From positions 54,758,079-54,822,078 of the forward strand of contig OY829327.1 of the NCBI GenBank assembly GCA_963691655.1: a DNA stretch of 64,000 nucleotides. The letters are read 5' to 3'. Under the pieces are notes generated by a model that saw only the letters and a program-made list of their open reading frames with translations, was not told where the DNA came from and searched no databases. Origin of the DNA: Toxonevra muliebris. Lineage: Eukaryota; Arthropoda; Insecta; Diptera; Pallopteridae. Each line of letters begins with the position of its first letter. Positions within the stretch are counted from its first letter, which is position 1. This document shows positions 11,346 through 21,939 of the stretch, one piece after another. The translations under genes were made by a program, and so were the position numbers.

Positions 11346-13719
11346 TTTTACAAACATTTTCATTGTGACCCTCATTGATACATTAGCGGATGGCAGACAG
11401 GCAGGCAGCACGTATTCAAAAATATCCTACTTATATTTTGCTCAGTAATAAATTTAACATTAAAGATGAAAATGCTAAATGCCAAAAATAGATACGATAA
11501 AAGCCTGCCGTGTTCCACTTACTCAAACACACATACATAAATATATAAGCTCATACTACAAGGCAGAAACATTTTCATTTTCTCTCCAAAAAAACAACAA
11601 TAACAAGCAAAAATATTTCACAAAAATACCAAATGTATCGCAAAGATAGTAGAGCTATGATAAAATGATCAATAGAACTTGACATTGCACAGTGTAGCTA
11701 ATGAGGAAAAATTCATTCAATAATTTTGAAGCTATAACTTTTAAACTTGAAATATCGTTCAACATTCGGAAATTTTGTTACCTTACGTCTCGACTTCGAA
11801 CTTGGTATAAAAATATCTTTGGAATAACCCCAAAATAGTTGCATAAATTCTTTGAGTGTCAGAAGACGCTATAAAATTTCAGTATTAAATTTTTTAATAG
11901 AATTATTATTTTTCGAGTTAGCTGTTTTATATAGAAATATTTTTAATATTTAATCCAAATTGGCGGTCACATTTTAACAATAAGTTTGTATAACTTAACT
12001 TAAGAATGTCCGAGTCACCAGACACTTTCAGATTCATATACGAAAAACTACGTACTCAGTGATCTTAGTTTGTTAAAATTTGTCACATATTTTAATCTTT
12101 TGCGATACTGTTCACGTGGCAGAATGTGCCTGTTTACAATTTTGCGAAAGGACGGGCGCACAGAAGTAGCAAAACTTTTTTTTTCTTCAACTGAAACATG
12201 ACTATTTAATAGAAGTCTTCTTGTTGTTCACGTTGTTGTTTGTGTAGATAAATTTATTTGAAAAGTTCGCTTTTTTGCGTCAACATTTTTTTACCGGATT
12301 TTTTGTTTATAATGGAGTACAATGTGTATGTATGTGTCTCTATCATTGATATTTGCTGTTACAATTGCAGCAACAATATTTTTCACCTAAAAGTATGCAA
12401 TAATTTTTAACAAAAACTCCTTTGCTGTTTTATGCACTGAACTTAACAAAATTTTGCGTTTTTTATTTTTCTTCATATTCTTTAACACATTTTCTTGCCT
12501 TGTTGTTGTTATGCCGTAGCTTAGGCCATGTGCTCCAAAGAGGAAAATGGTGGCACATGAAAACAAAGTGTGGGATAGCATGCTCATATTTTCTCACATT
12601 TTACGAGTACTCTCTCGTAGATTTGCTGGAATTTCTTGAAAAAAACTTCAACAACCTATGACAAAAAGAAGAATAAACTTTTGTCGTCAAACTTTTACAT
12701 GACGAACGATTTAAATTGTGATGTGCGACGTTTTTGTTGCCTTTGTTTTTCTGTTTCCCTGGCAGCATAAAAAAAGTTGGGCGGTGCAGCTAGGAGTGTG
12801 CTGCGGCGTAGTGCCGTGCGGTACCGTGCGAGGTGTGCTTTGAGGAGTACGTTGACAGCGGATTATCTTTGAATTTATGATCTTCGTTTTTGTTTTCCCC
12901 ATTTTATTGCGTGTATATGTTTCTTTGAATTTTAACAGATTATTTTATCTTGTTATATTATCCTACACAAGCTTTATGTCAAGTTTATTAGCAATTTCTA
13001 AAGAAATTTTTTACTTTATTTTAAGAGTTTTCTTAAAATTTACATTTTGTCTAAGGCAAAAAGGACTTTTGTTTTGTTTGCTTTTTGCATTCCTTCATTT
13101 TATGTTATCATTTGAAAAATGTTTTTTTTATTATATTTATTAATTAAATTGGTATTGCTTTGAGTAAAATTGATAAACATATATTTTACATTTTTAGCCG
13201 TCTGGAAAAGTTAAACTTTATTTTTTATACCAGTCTAGTCTCTCTTTTGAGGCTATTTTCTAAACTATTTTTTAAACGATTGAAAATAGTCTTAAAAAAG
13301 AAGTGGAAGTGAAAGAATGGAGTTAAGAATTTATTATAAGTGAATTAATTATCTTTGCAGTCGATTTCTCAAAAACTAAATTAACTTTGAATTTGAAGCG
13401 GATTGTATCAATAAACGAATTCACTTCTATAGAATAAAAAAAAATAATGCTAGTGGGTTCTACGTGCTACTGATGGCACTATGTTCGCCATCGTAGGGGC
13501 TTCGCCAAATGCTTCGGTAATCTGGAGTCTTTCGTCAATGCAGCGTGGCCAATGGACAGTCCACTTTTTTTTTGCGACATCTCATATACCCACCCATCAG
13601 ATAGAGTGCCTACTCATCCTGCTACAGAGTTCTTTATTAGTTATGGCGTCTAAAAAAAAAACATACTTAAAAACTGTTATTTTCCAGTTGCCAATTCCGA
13701 TTAACCGTGAGACTCATAC
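11346..13719. other. Intron-like stretch, no gene seen
   Basis: AT-rich apart from a GC-rich patch at about 12775-12860. An acceptor-like ttacaattgcag ends at 12369, but no matching exon could be built. The open frame at 13481-13861 runs into the 3' part of the R1-type remnant. Confidence 0.45.
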
Positions 13720-14750
13720 TTGGTCTGGCAGTGTGGTGAAAAGGTGGCTGGAACAACCGCGAGAGCAAGTTTTTATAGGCGGGAGATTTCGGCTTCGAGA
13801 TCACGTCTTTGGTGCCTTACACTTTTTATTATTTCCGTATATAACCCTTGCGTCTTTTTAGTCACGCCCTTCACCTCTGCGGGGTATTTAAGTCACCTCT
13901 TACGACAGGCATACGTTACTGCGGGAATATTCTAGCCCCCTTCCTGCAGGAGCAAAATACTGTCAAGTTATCCATCTTGGGGACTGTCTGAAGTGCTGTT
14001 GTTTGGACCTGCGTTGCGCAATCGGGCGCGTTCCAGATTTCGATCACGTTCAATGCGGCGAAGTGTAGACATTTTTTTTGCTACCGCTGTAGTGATTTTT
14101 TGTAGTGATTGCCCGTTCGACATCGAAACGTGGGTAATAAAAGAGAATATGTAGCGAGTCCGCAATATCGTTAGGACAGGTGGGGCAAACGGCTCTCTGA
14201 GGATAGTATTTAAAGCAGCCGTATCCGCTATGTAACTATGTAATAAAGAAATCTATTTCTCCTTGGTGACGGGTTATCCAGCTCTCAATATTTGGGGTGA
14301 TTTCAAATGTCCACCTTCTATCTATTGGTATCATGATTGCGATCACAATAATTGCGCTATCCGACACTAAACGAACTGCATTGGCAACTCTTAATACTCC
14401 GCAGCGATAAATGGCCCAAATTCCGGTAATGTACAACGCAATCCGCTTTGCATTCGCCCATACTGGCGCAGCATATAACACTATCGAGGTTGTAACTCGT
14501 GCCAGAAATTATAGTCTACTGGAGCGTGGACCTCCAATGTTCGACATAATCCGAGAGAGTGCACCATTGACCTTTGAAGCTTTTTCACAGATTGCCAATA
14601 GATCTTGCATAGATCAGCACACCTAAATACCGTAGGTACGGTCGAGAGATAATTTCATGCTCATCCACTCTAACTTTGATGACTTTTGGTACCTTCCTGG
14701 AGCTCAAGAAAACTGCCTCCGTTTTCTGCACTGCCAACTCCAGATTTCGT
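13720..14750 (-). pseudogene. R1-clade non-LTR retrotransposon, 3' half remnant
   Basis: Read on the minus strand from about 14745: ELAVQKTEAVFLSSRKV, then YLRYLGVLIYAR, a frame change, VNGALSRIMSNIGGPRSSR, ARVTTSIVLYAAPVWANAK, ALRVA-like GVLRVANAVRLVSDSA and IAIMIPID. These are the post-catalytic reverse transcriptase and thumb motifs of the R1 clade (EKTEAV.ISSRK ... YLGV.ID ... LYAAPVWA). The far C-terminus is VAKKMSTLRRIERDRN at about 14100-14030. The low-coordinate part (13720-13960) resembles the 3' UTR, with cctcttacgacaggc. The catalytic YADD part, the whole 5' half and an open frame are missing. R1 itself targets 28S rDNA; this relative lies in an intron, so it is a dispersed member or a displaced fragment. 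Confidence 0.78.
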
Positions 14751-15296
14751 CGATGTGCTCAAGAAGATTTTAACTTCAACATCAGAAATTCGCAACTTTT
14801 TTTTAATTACTCTTGTATTTTTTGATTGAATTAGCGAATAAAGCTTTTCACTTATTTTCTGAGATTTTGCCAATAGAGTGTAATGGCATCGAATAATATA
14901 AACGAGAAAAAGTATCGGTTGTGAAACGGGTCTAGAATGTTGGCCGATGCTATCCAAGTAGCGAAGTTGTCGTTGAGAATCTTTTTCGATTTTTTAACTT
15001 AAAGCGAATGCTATCGATTTATAATCAGAGTTTATATGTATTTTATAAATTTTCATGCCTCCAAAAAATACTAAAGAAACCAAAATATGCTGAAAGAAAC
15101 TTGTGGTCATATGCGCTACATCAATTTTGGGTATCGGATAATGTGTTCAATCTAAAGTGAGACTCTACTCTGTGTTTTAATTGATTACGTGTTGCCGATT
15201 TTTAATTTGCCCTCTGTATGTAACGTCTTAGATCTCTTTCAGTTTTCGCCAATTTCCAGCCACGTTTGACTTCAAACTAATTTTTTCTCAGCATTG
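14751..15296. other. Spacer between two mobile elements, no gene seen
   Basis: AT-rich with no motif. The R1-type homology stops abruptly near 14750, as expected for a 5'-truncated insertion. Confidence 0.45.
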
Positions 15297-16319
15297 GTGG
15301 TGTTCAGCGATACCAACTTGCGGAAAATTCCCCGATTTGCGGGGAATTTTCCTGGGTGCGTGTAATCGTGGAATCAACTGTTTTTTGCGGGGAATTTGAA
15401 GTCGTTCAGCTTTTAGTCACAAAAGTCTGTAGAATATTTTTTGTCAAATTTTATGTAATGTAAAACGTTTAAGTTACGCAATATTTCATATTTCTTAAAA
15501 TCTTCATTTTTTCTTAAGTGGACACTTTATTGGTTTGGAGAAATCGATTTTTAATAAAATATGGTATTTGAAAGTTTTATATTTCGAAAGTATTTTGTGA
15601 AAATTTCAGAGGGAGACGCGAAGTGCTTTCGTAGATATAGACGATTATAGCGCCTAGTGTCAGTCAGGCCCAAAAAAAATGGCGCTGCGCTTCAACTTCC
15701 CTTTCGACCGTTCAGAAAGCTATGGCTTAGTCCAGCACCTCCTGATTAATAACTCTTAATCCTTGCTGACTAATCTGCAAACTTACAAATTACGATTAGC
15801 CATCATTAAGAAGATGAAATATATTTTATATGTTAAAAACCGATACTCAAAACTTTGAATCCGTTTTTCTTAAAATAAGGTTTTTGCCATTTTTTATTTG
15901 AGTCAAAAGAGAGCCCATGTGTAACTCGAAACAAATTTGGTGTAGCAACTACTACTCAATAGGATTAAACTTTGTGCGAGCTTGAGCCGGATCGATTTTG
16001 AGAGTGAGTTCCCTTGAAGTGAAATCTTCCATGTGCCAAAAGAATTCTGAAGTCAGAATGTACATTTCTATTAATCTACCAGTCCCGTAAAAATTAGTTA
16101 AATTTTGGACCGAGAAACTTCAGGGTCGCCTTAATATAACGCTCATTGAGGTCAATTTTAGGTAATTTTTCGTTTTTGTAAAATGTTTATATAGAAAGTG
16201 CTTGTCGCGCTGTTATAATATGAAATTATATCGATGCGGGGAACTTGATCGAAAATCGGGGAATTTCTCGAGGGCTATCGGGGAGAAAGAAAAAATGAGT
16301 TGGCATCCCTGGTGGTGTT
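15297..16319. mobile_element. Non-autonomous hAT-type element with perfect 8-bp target duplication
   Basis: The 8-bp duplication GTGGTGTT flanks it exactly (15297-15304 and 16312-16319). The termini read CAGCGATACCAACT on the left and, on the other strand, CAGGGATGCCAACT on the right (12 of 14). An 8-bp duplication with CAG-starting ends is the hAT superfamily pattern. The body (15305-16311, 1007 bp) has GGGGAATTT/AAATTCCCC words clustered near both ends, possible transposase contact sites (inference). There is no transposase frame, so it must have moved in trans. An inverse-oriented relative lies at 36715-37240. Confidence 0.82.
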
Positions 16320-17048
16320 GTTAGGAGAGAAATCGTGAAGTAGATTATCATTCATCATCATTTATGACCTCTCCCCCTCTTCCTTCATACCGAGTTTTTC
16401 AGCAAATGGTTGCTACACATTTTTAAGAAAGGAAACTAAATTTCCGCATTAAGGATAAACTTTTCCATTTTTAGTCGACAAATCGGTCCCAAATTGTCAC
16501 CAGAAAACAATTCCCGAGAAAAAAGTTTTGGCAGCATCTTTTAAAAACTGTTAAAACTCATTGCGGTATACTGTAATCAAAGAAAACTGAAACTAGCCAC
16601 AGGAAGAGTTTAACGATAAAAAAATATCGTTGCACTCACATTTGATTCTTAATAATCTTTCCAATGTATTTTTTGAAATACAAAAAAAAAAAATAATATT
16701 AAAGAAAATTTAAACTTAATGCAAATTTAAACCTAGCAGCGAATGCCTTTTTAATTATTCGTTTCTCTTTTTCTCTATATCTCATTTCTATGGCAATCTA
16801 TATGTACTCCCGAAGGTATAATTTAATTTTAAATAACACTAACTCGTCTCCTTCTATTGTACATATACACATACACATAAAAACATGTGAATGTATGTAC
16901 ATAGGAGCATAATAACAAATTAATCCGCAACATAGACATTTAATTACTACAACGTTACAGTAAAATACACAAAAAAAATTGTTAAGTAAAAAATAACTAA
17001 CATGTTCGTCGCCCATTCAATTCCATAAGCCGTCGTTTTTTTTTTCAG
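16320..17048. other. Intron, no gene seen; ends in a strong acceptor
   Basis: AT-rich. The last 20 bases are cgtc plus a long T run and CAG, an excellent acceptor for the microexon at 17049. Confidence 0.5.
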
Positions 17049-17074
17049 CTGACGCACAAAGCGGTGGTCACAAA
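17049..17074 (+). CDS. 26-base microexon of an unidentified host gene (exon c of three)
   Basis: The sequence lies between a T-rich acceptor (AG at 17047-17048) and the donor GTAAGA at 17075. The first two bases, CT, complete the codon begun by the G that ends the 8534 exon (GCT, Ala). The rest reads DAQSGGHK and ends at a codon boundary. Exon b plus c would thus read ...HNITT-A-DAQSGGHK. The next exon must start in phase 0; I could not identify it. Short exons are easy to imagine by chance, so confidence rests mainly on the phase match and the quality of both splice sites. Confidence 0.5.
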
Positions 17075-18769
17075 GTAAGAGAGAAAAAAATTATACATAT
17101 GCAAATCATATAAATAAAAAATAACAACACCACAAAATGAAGTTAGCGGTCGACATTCATTATCAACGTCAGTGCTATGACCTATTTGCCCCCCGCCATA
17201 ATCACCTGCCAAAGCCCCAGTCAGTCAGAGTGCCAAGCAGGCAGGCAGGCAATTACGAATCAATAGCAATTGAATTCAATGGGAGTTTATCTAGTCGCAC
17301 ATAGTCGCACACCTGGAGGGTATTTCATTTTAATACGTTTACGTGTACTACACAACCCGCCTGGAGTGTGTGGAATGTGATGGAATACAGTAATGCAATG
17401 ATGAAAAAAAATTTAAAACAATGACAACAAATGAAAGCCACACTTGCGAGGTTTCCATCCAATGACCCCAGGGTTCTATTTTGTTTGTTTTTGTGTTTTT
17501 ACTGTTTTTTGCGACGCTGTTTGTTGAGTATACTTTGTTGCAAACATTCATTGGAAAAAAATCGCTTGATATTAAACTTGTATGAAAACGGGTGGCCATT
17601 GTCGAAACTGAAGTGGTCTATATAGTTTCGAAGAATGACTATAACTCAAACACAGAACATTAAATTTGGTGAGAGCTTGAAATTAACACACTTAATCCTT
17701 TCCCTCCATACGGGTATCATACTTATATTTAATTATTTTACGTACTTTTCCCATTTCAAACATGTTTCAATCAAAAGCTAATATTTCTCAAAAGTTTCCC
17801 GTTCAAAGTGAAAATATTTCTTAACCCAAGGTTACTTCAACTGCATTTTGAAATTATTTAATATTTATTTAGTTCTGCTTTAAATAGCTCTCGTAAAAAG
17901 TTTCAATTTATTATAAAAAGGATGAATCAAATATGATCGCATATTTTTGCTGCTTGATATCTTGCAGATAAATGTGTATATAGTCTAAAAGACAACGCCG
18001 TGAGGCAGAATAATTTAGTAAAAAACTGAGCAAACCATTTGAGTATTTACCTAACGTGTCGTGCGTAGGGCATACAGGTACCAAAGATGACCGTTTTCTC
18101 TTAAACACTTTCACAAATGAATACAGACAATATTATTGAAGCTTTTAAACTGTCAACTCATCCATCAGTATGCACTGTTGCCATTTTATTGTTGTTGTTT
18201 TTTTTATTTTTATCTCTCTGTGGATTAAGAACCCTTGCGCATAACGGTGGTATGCTCGTTAGATGTCGTTCATTGTCAATTTCGTGTTTGTCTCGTCACA
18301 GGATTATAAAAAATGATGAAAGGCTTTTGTACTTGTAATATTTTTTGTGTGCTTTGTTTTTGTCAGCTGTTGATGGCATTTTTTTCTATACGCTTACGTG
18401 TAGCTGTGTATGGTCCTTTATCTTTCCATGAATTCGCATTCTTTTTGATGACGCATTATTAAATTCTCTGTTTCTTTTGGAACAGCAATTCGCTTGCATT
18501 TGTTCACGTTCCAATGCATTTTCTCCATAAAATCAATACAATAAAAATGCAATTATGAGAGTAAACGGGGCAAAATATGTACTGATTCATGTGATGGAGA
18601 AAAAGTGTAACAGCAATAGTATAATTTAATAGTTTAATCTGTGAGTAGCTTAAGACAAAAAATTTAAGAAAAACGACGGGCGCTCCAACCTCGAAATTGG
18701 GTATAATTTAACATAGCCACATAAGGGTTCTATGGATGAATGAAAATAATAATATGCACGTTGCTGTTG
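17075..18769. other. Intron-like stretch, no gene seen
   Basis: Includes a short cytosine-rich, CAGGCAGG-bearing patch at 17190-17250. Small open frames on both strands overlap and show no motif. Confidence 0.45.
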
Positions 18770-18830
18770 GGTACAATTTAGTATGCTAGACTGCTACGCA
18801 ATGTTTTTGGGTTCGAAACTCCACCGCCTC
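18770..18830 (+). ncRNA. tRNA-like promoter segment (SINE head candidate)
   Basis: TTTAGTATGCTAGACTGC is followed by TTGGGTTCGAAACTCC (B-box-like) at 18807-18822, with spacing near that of Pol III internal promoters. It is related by sight to 10412-10470. It lies about 150 bases from mariner copy 1. No complete cloverleaf. Confidence 0.4.
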
Positions 18831-18984
18831 TTTGTTTTGTAGACCTCGAAGGGCAGAAATTGCCTCGAGTGCAAATAGTGCTCAGAAAACTTTTACGACG
18901 ATCTTTTCTACATAGATTTCTTTTTATTTTACTATTTCTAAATAGATTTTTTGTATGTAGTTTAGTGGGAATCGATTTAATATA

Positions 18985-20268
18985 TTGGGAGTATGAATGT
19001 ATAAACTCGTATTTTTTTCGTAATTTGCACACTTATTGTGAAAAAGTGATTATAAATTTATTCTTTAAAGTATTGTCCATCGTTAGCCACAACCTTTTCC
19101 CATTTTTCTGGTAGCATACGGATTCCGCGTCGAAAGAACTCCTCATCTTTTGAGGCTATCCACGAATCGACCCATTTTTTGAGTTCTTCGAAAGAACGGA
19201 AGTGCTGTTCAGCCAGGCCATGTGTCATCGATCGGAACAAGTGGTAATCAGAAGGAGCAATGTCTGGAGAATACGGCGAGTGGGGTAGCACTTCCCATTT
19301 CAGCGTTTCCAAGTATGTTTTTACTTGCCTTGCAACATGCGGCCAAGCATTGTCGTGCTGAAGAATAACTTCGTCGTGTCTATTCTCATATTCTGGACTC
19401 TTATCCTTTAATGTTCGGCTCAAACGCATCAATTGTAGTCGGTATCGGTCGCCAGTGATCGTTTCATTCGGTTTCAACAGCTCATAATACACGACACCTT
19501 TCATATCCCACCAAATACACAGCATGAGCTTGGATCCATGGATGTTCGGCTTTGCCGTTGATGTTGATGCATGTCCGGGCGGTCCCCATGATTTTTTACG
19601 CTTTGGGTTATCGTAACGTAACCACTTTTCATCGCCAGTCACAATACGATGCAGAAAACCCTTTCTTTTCTGTCGTTCAATCAGCAGTTCACATGTGAAA
19701 AATCGTCGTTCGACGTCTCTCGGCTTCAATTCGTACGGCACCCAATTTCCTTGCTTTTGAATAATTCCAATGCTTTTAATCGTCTAGAAATGGTTGATTG
19801 ATCAACTCCTAAGAATTCTGCAAGTTATTGTTGCGTTTGACATGAATCTTCTTCGAGTAATGCCTTCAATTCTTCATCTTCGAACTTTTTTGGGCCGCCT
19901 GAACGTTCCCTGTATTCAACATCAAAATCACCACTTTTGAAACGGGCATACCACACCTGACACATTCTAACGTCTATAGCACAGTCAGGATAAGCTTCAG
20001 TGAATAAACGATGTGCTTCAGTTGCGTTTTCTTTAAATGGAAGAAGCAAATTAAAACTTCCCGCAAATGTTGTTTTGTTGGCACGAAATTCGACATTTTC
20101 AGCTATAGTAAAACACTTTTGTAAAATTATGAAAATTATTTGACAGATCAATTCTTATAGTATTTTTGGCGCTCTTGGAGATTGAATAGCTGTCAATGTC
20201 AAAAAAATGGCGCGTATGATAGATTTGAAGTTAGTCACAATTACGAGTTTATACATTCATACTCCCAA
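18985..20268 (-). mobile_element. mariner element, copy 1 (D34D type, 1284 bp)
   Basis: The termini are inverted repeats beginning TTGGGAGTATGAATGTATAA and extending through ACTCGTA (27 bases, perfect), flanked by TA on both sides (18983-18984 and 20269-20270). Length and structure are those of a complete mariner (normally about 1.3 kb). It is nearly identical to copy 2 at 25812-27096. Both are in the same orientation, 6.8 kb apart. The transposase it carries is broken (separate entry). Confidence 0.95.
19058..20151 (-). pseudogene. mariner transposase, copy 1, one stop and one frameshift
   Basis: Mariner transposase cuts out and reinserts the element at TA. The N-terminal paired-type helix-turn-helix part lies at 20120-19830 (CFTIAENVEFRANKTTFAG to KALLEEDS). 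An in-frame TAA at 19827-19825 follows CQTQQ. One base is missing near 19770 compared with copy 2. The catalytic part starts before 19741 and shows WVPYEL, TGDEKW (first Asp), LQHDNAWPH (second Asp) and SPDIAPSDYHLF (third Asp, with 34 residues between second and third), which defines the D34D mariner group. All three catalytic residues are intact. The N-terminal ATG is also unclear, since the frame opens as TIAENVEF. A full transposase would be about 345 residues; this copy cannot make one without readthrough and a frameshift. Confidence 0.92.
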
Positions 20269-20269
20269 T

Positions 20270-21430
20270 ATATTTTAGAAAAACAGTCAATTTCTTCCTA
20301 AAATTTTACAAAAATAGTAAAAGTTGAGATATTGTGTGACTTTTGCTCTGAAAATGTTAAGGTTAATTAAGGAATAAATGAAATAAGTTTTTTCGAAAAA
20401 TTGTTTTGAAAATTGTTTTTTCGTTGAAAACGTAGTAAAAAACTCATAAAATGTATTGAAAACAAAAAAAATCGAAAAAAAAAATTGTTCCAAGTATTTC
20501 CCCGCTTAAGAATTTTTTGAAAATTTAGGTCGAAAATTTTTTTTTTTTTTTAAATTATTTTTGTTTCAAATATTGTAAACACTCCACTATGGGGCCGATG
20601 AAAAATCTAGCTGGCCAAAATTCGAAAATTCGACTATCTCGGTTTGAATCCAAAAGTATATGGACTTACTCTCCATAGATCCCTCATTATAATCCACACA
20701 AAGGATATTCTAATTAGGCGAAGGATTTGGCTGTGCGATTGTCCAAAGTTGCAATATCCTGTCGATAGGCTTAATATTGTTGAAAATGTGTTGCATTTAA
20801 AGTGTCTTAACTTAGCGAATATTAAAGCTAGACATTAATTTTTGGTCTCATGTTAAAGAAAAAACTTTACACTATTAATGGAAATGATAAAAAATGGATG
20901 TACCGTTTTCTTATACCCAAAAATGTTATGTAAAAATAATATAATATTTTTTTTTTTTACATTTTATTTTTTTAGTGAATGAGAAAAAAAAAGCTCCGAT
21001 TTGCTCCGAGCGAAAATAAAAATCATCATATTGTGTGAAGCATCTACTTTAGAATAAGGTATGAGTGCTTTGCAAGTTTTTGCCACAGCTTGAATAACAA
21101 GCAAAAATATGATATCACGTAGCATTTAATTAATCATAGGTAGTTATTTAAAGTGTTATATTTATTCCATTTTAAATGGTAATCAGACGAAAATTGGTAT
21201 ACGAAATCAGTCTTAGGCCTCATTCACTCTGTATGAAAAATTTTTTAATCAGGCTATTGCAACGCCTACCTCCAATATAAATATATGTTGAATTTTAAAA
21301 ATGCAATAACTTTGAACCCATATATAATTATTACCCACAGATATAATTATAATTATTAAATTACATATGCTAATATATATTGTCTTGAACATAAGCCATG
21401 CCAAAAATTAGAACTATCGGACCATTATCA
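20270..21430. other. AT-rich spacer, no gene seen
   Basis: Poly-A/T rich; open frames are short and without motif. Confidence 0.5.
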
Positions 21431-21939
21431 CGCATACCTAACGCTCGTATCTATACAGTTTTTCGCAGTAGTATACAGTTTTTTCAACTCCAAAACCGCG
21501 TACCGCCTTTTTTACCAAAATACCGCTTTTATACTAAGAAAAAAATATAAAATTTTTGAACGCTAGGAAAATCAAATTTATCAATCGCAATGCAAAACTC
21601 GTTGCGAGTATACTTTTGAAATAAGTGGAAACACTGAAGGCGATTCTTATCGTCAAATGTAACTTGAAATATGCATGCGTTGATTTCTATAAATACCTCA
21701 TAGCAAAGCCGGAATCGCTTCGTCAAATTTCTTTCAAGCACATAGAATACAGAAGGAGATATGAAAATGGAGAACGAAAATGATTTAGATAATGGATAAA
21801 TTGCTTCTTAATTTTCATTCAAAAAAATTCATACCGCGAAATATACAGTTTTTTTCAAATCGATTTACAGTTTTTTAAAAGTTTTTGGTAGAAATATACA
21901 GTTTTTGGTCCGAAAGAAGATACGAGCGTTACGCATACC
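21431..21939. mobile_element. Small hAT-type element with 8-bp target duplication
   Basis: CGCATACC occurs exactly at both borders (21431-21438 and 21932-21939). The termini are TAACGCTCGTATCT on the left and the same 14 bases on the other strand at the right, without mismatch. The element is 493 bp (21439-21931). Five copies of TACAGTTTTT lie near the ends (about 21453, 21472, 21845, 21865 and 21897), all in the same direction. An 8-bp duplication points to hAT. No transposase is encoded; the 70-codon open frame inside has no motif. Confidence 0.8.

Noticed and set aside
9975..11365. TACGAGGGTC at about 9982 and TGACCCTCA at about 11356 as mariner-like ends
   Set aside because: Only about ten bases match, with no further similarity inside; the minisatellite between them makes a bounded element unlikely.
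10620..11368. Two long open frames (188 and 247 codons) of Tyr-Ser-Thr-His-Leu repeats
   Set aside because: They are read from a stop-free 11-bp minisatellite in two frames at once; there is no promoter, splice site or protein-like composition.
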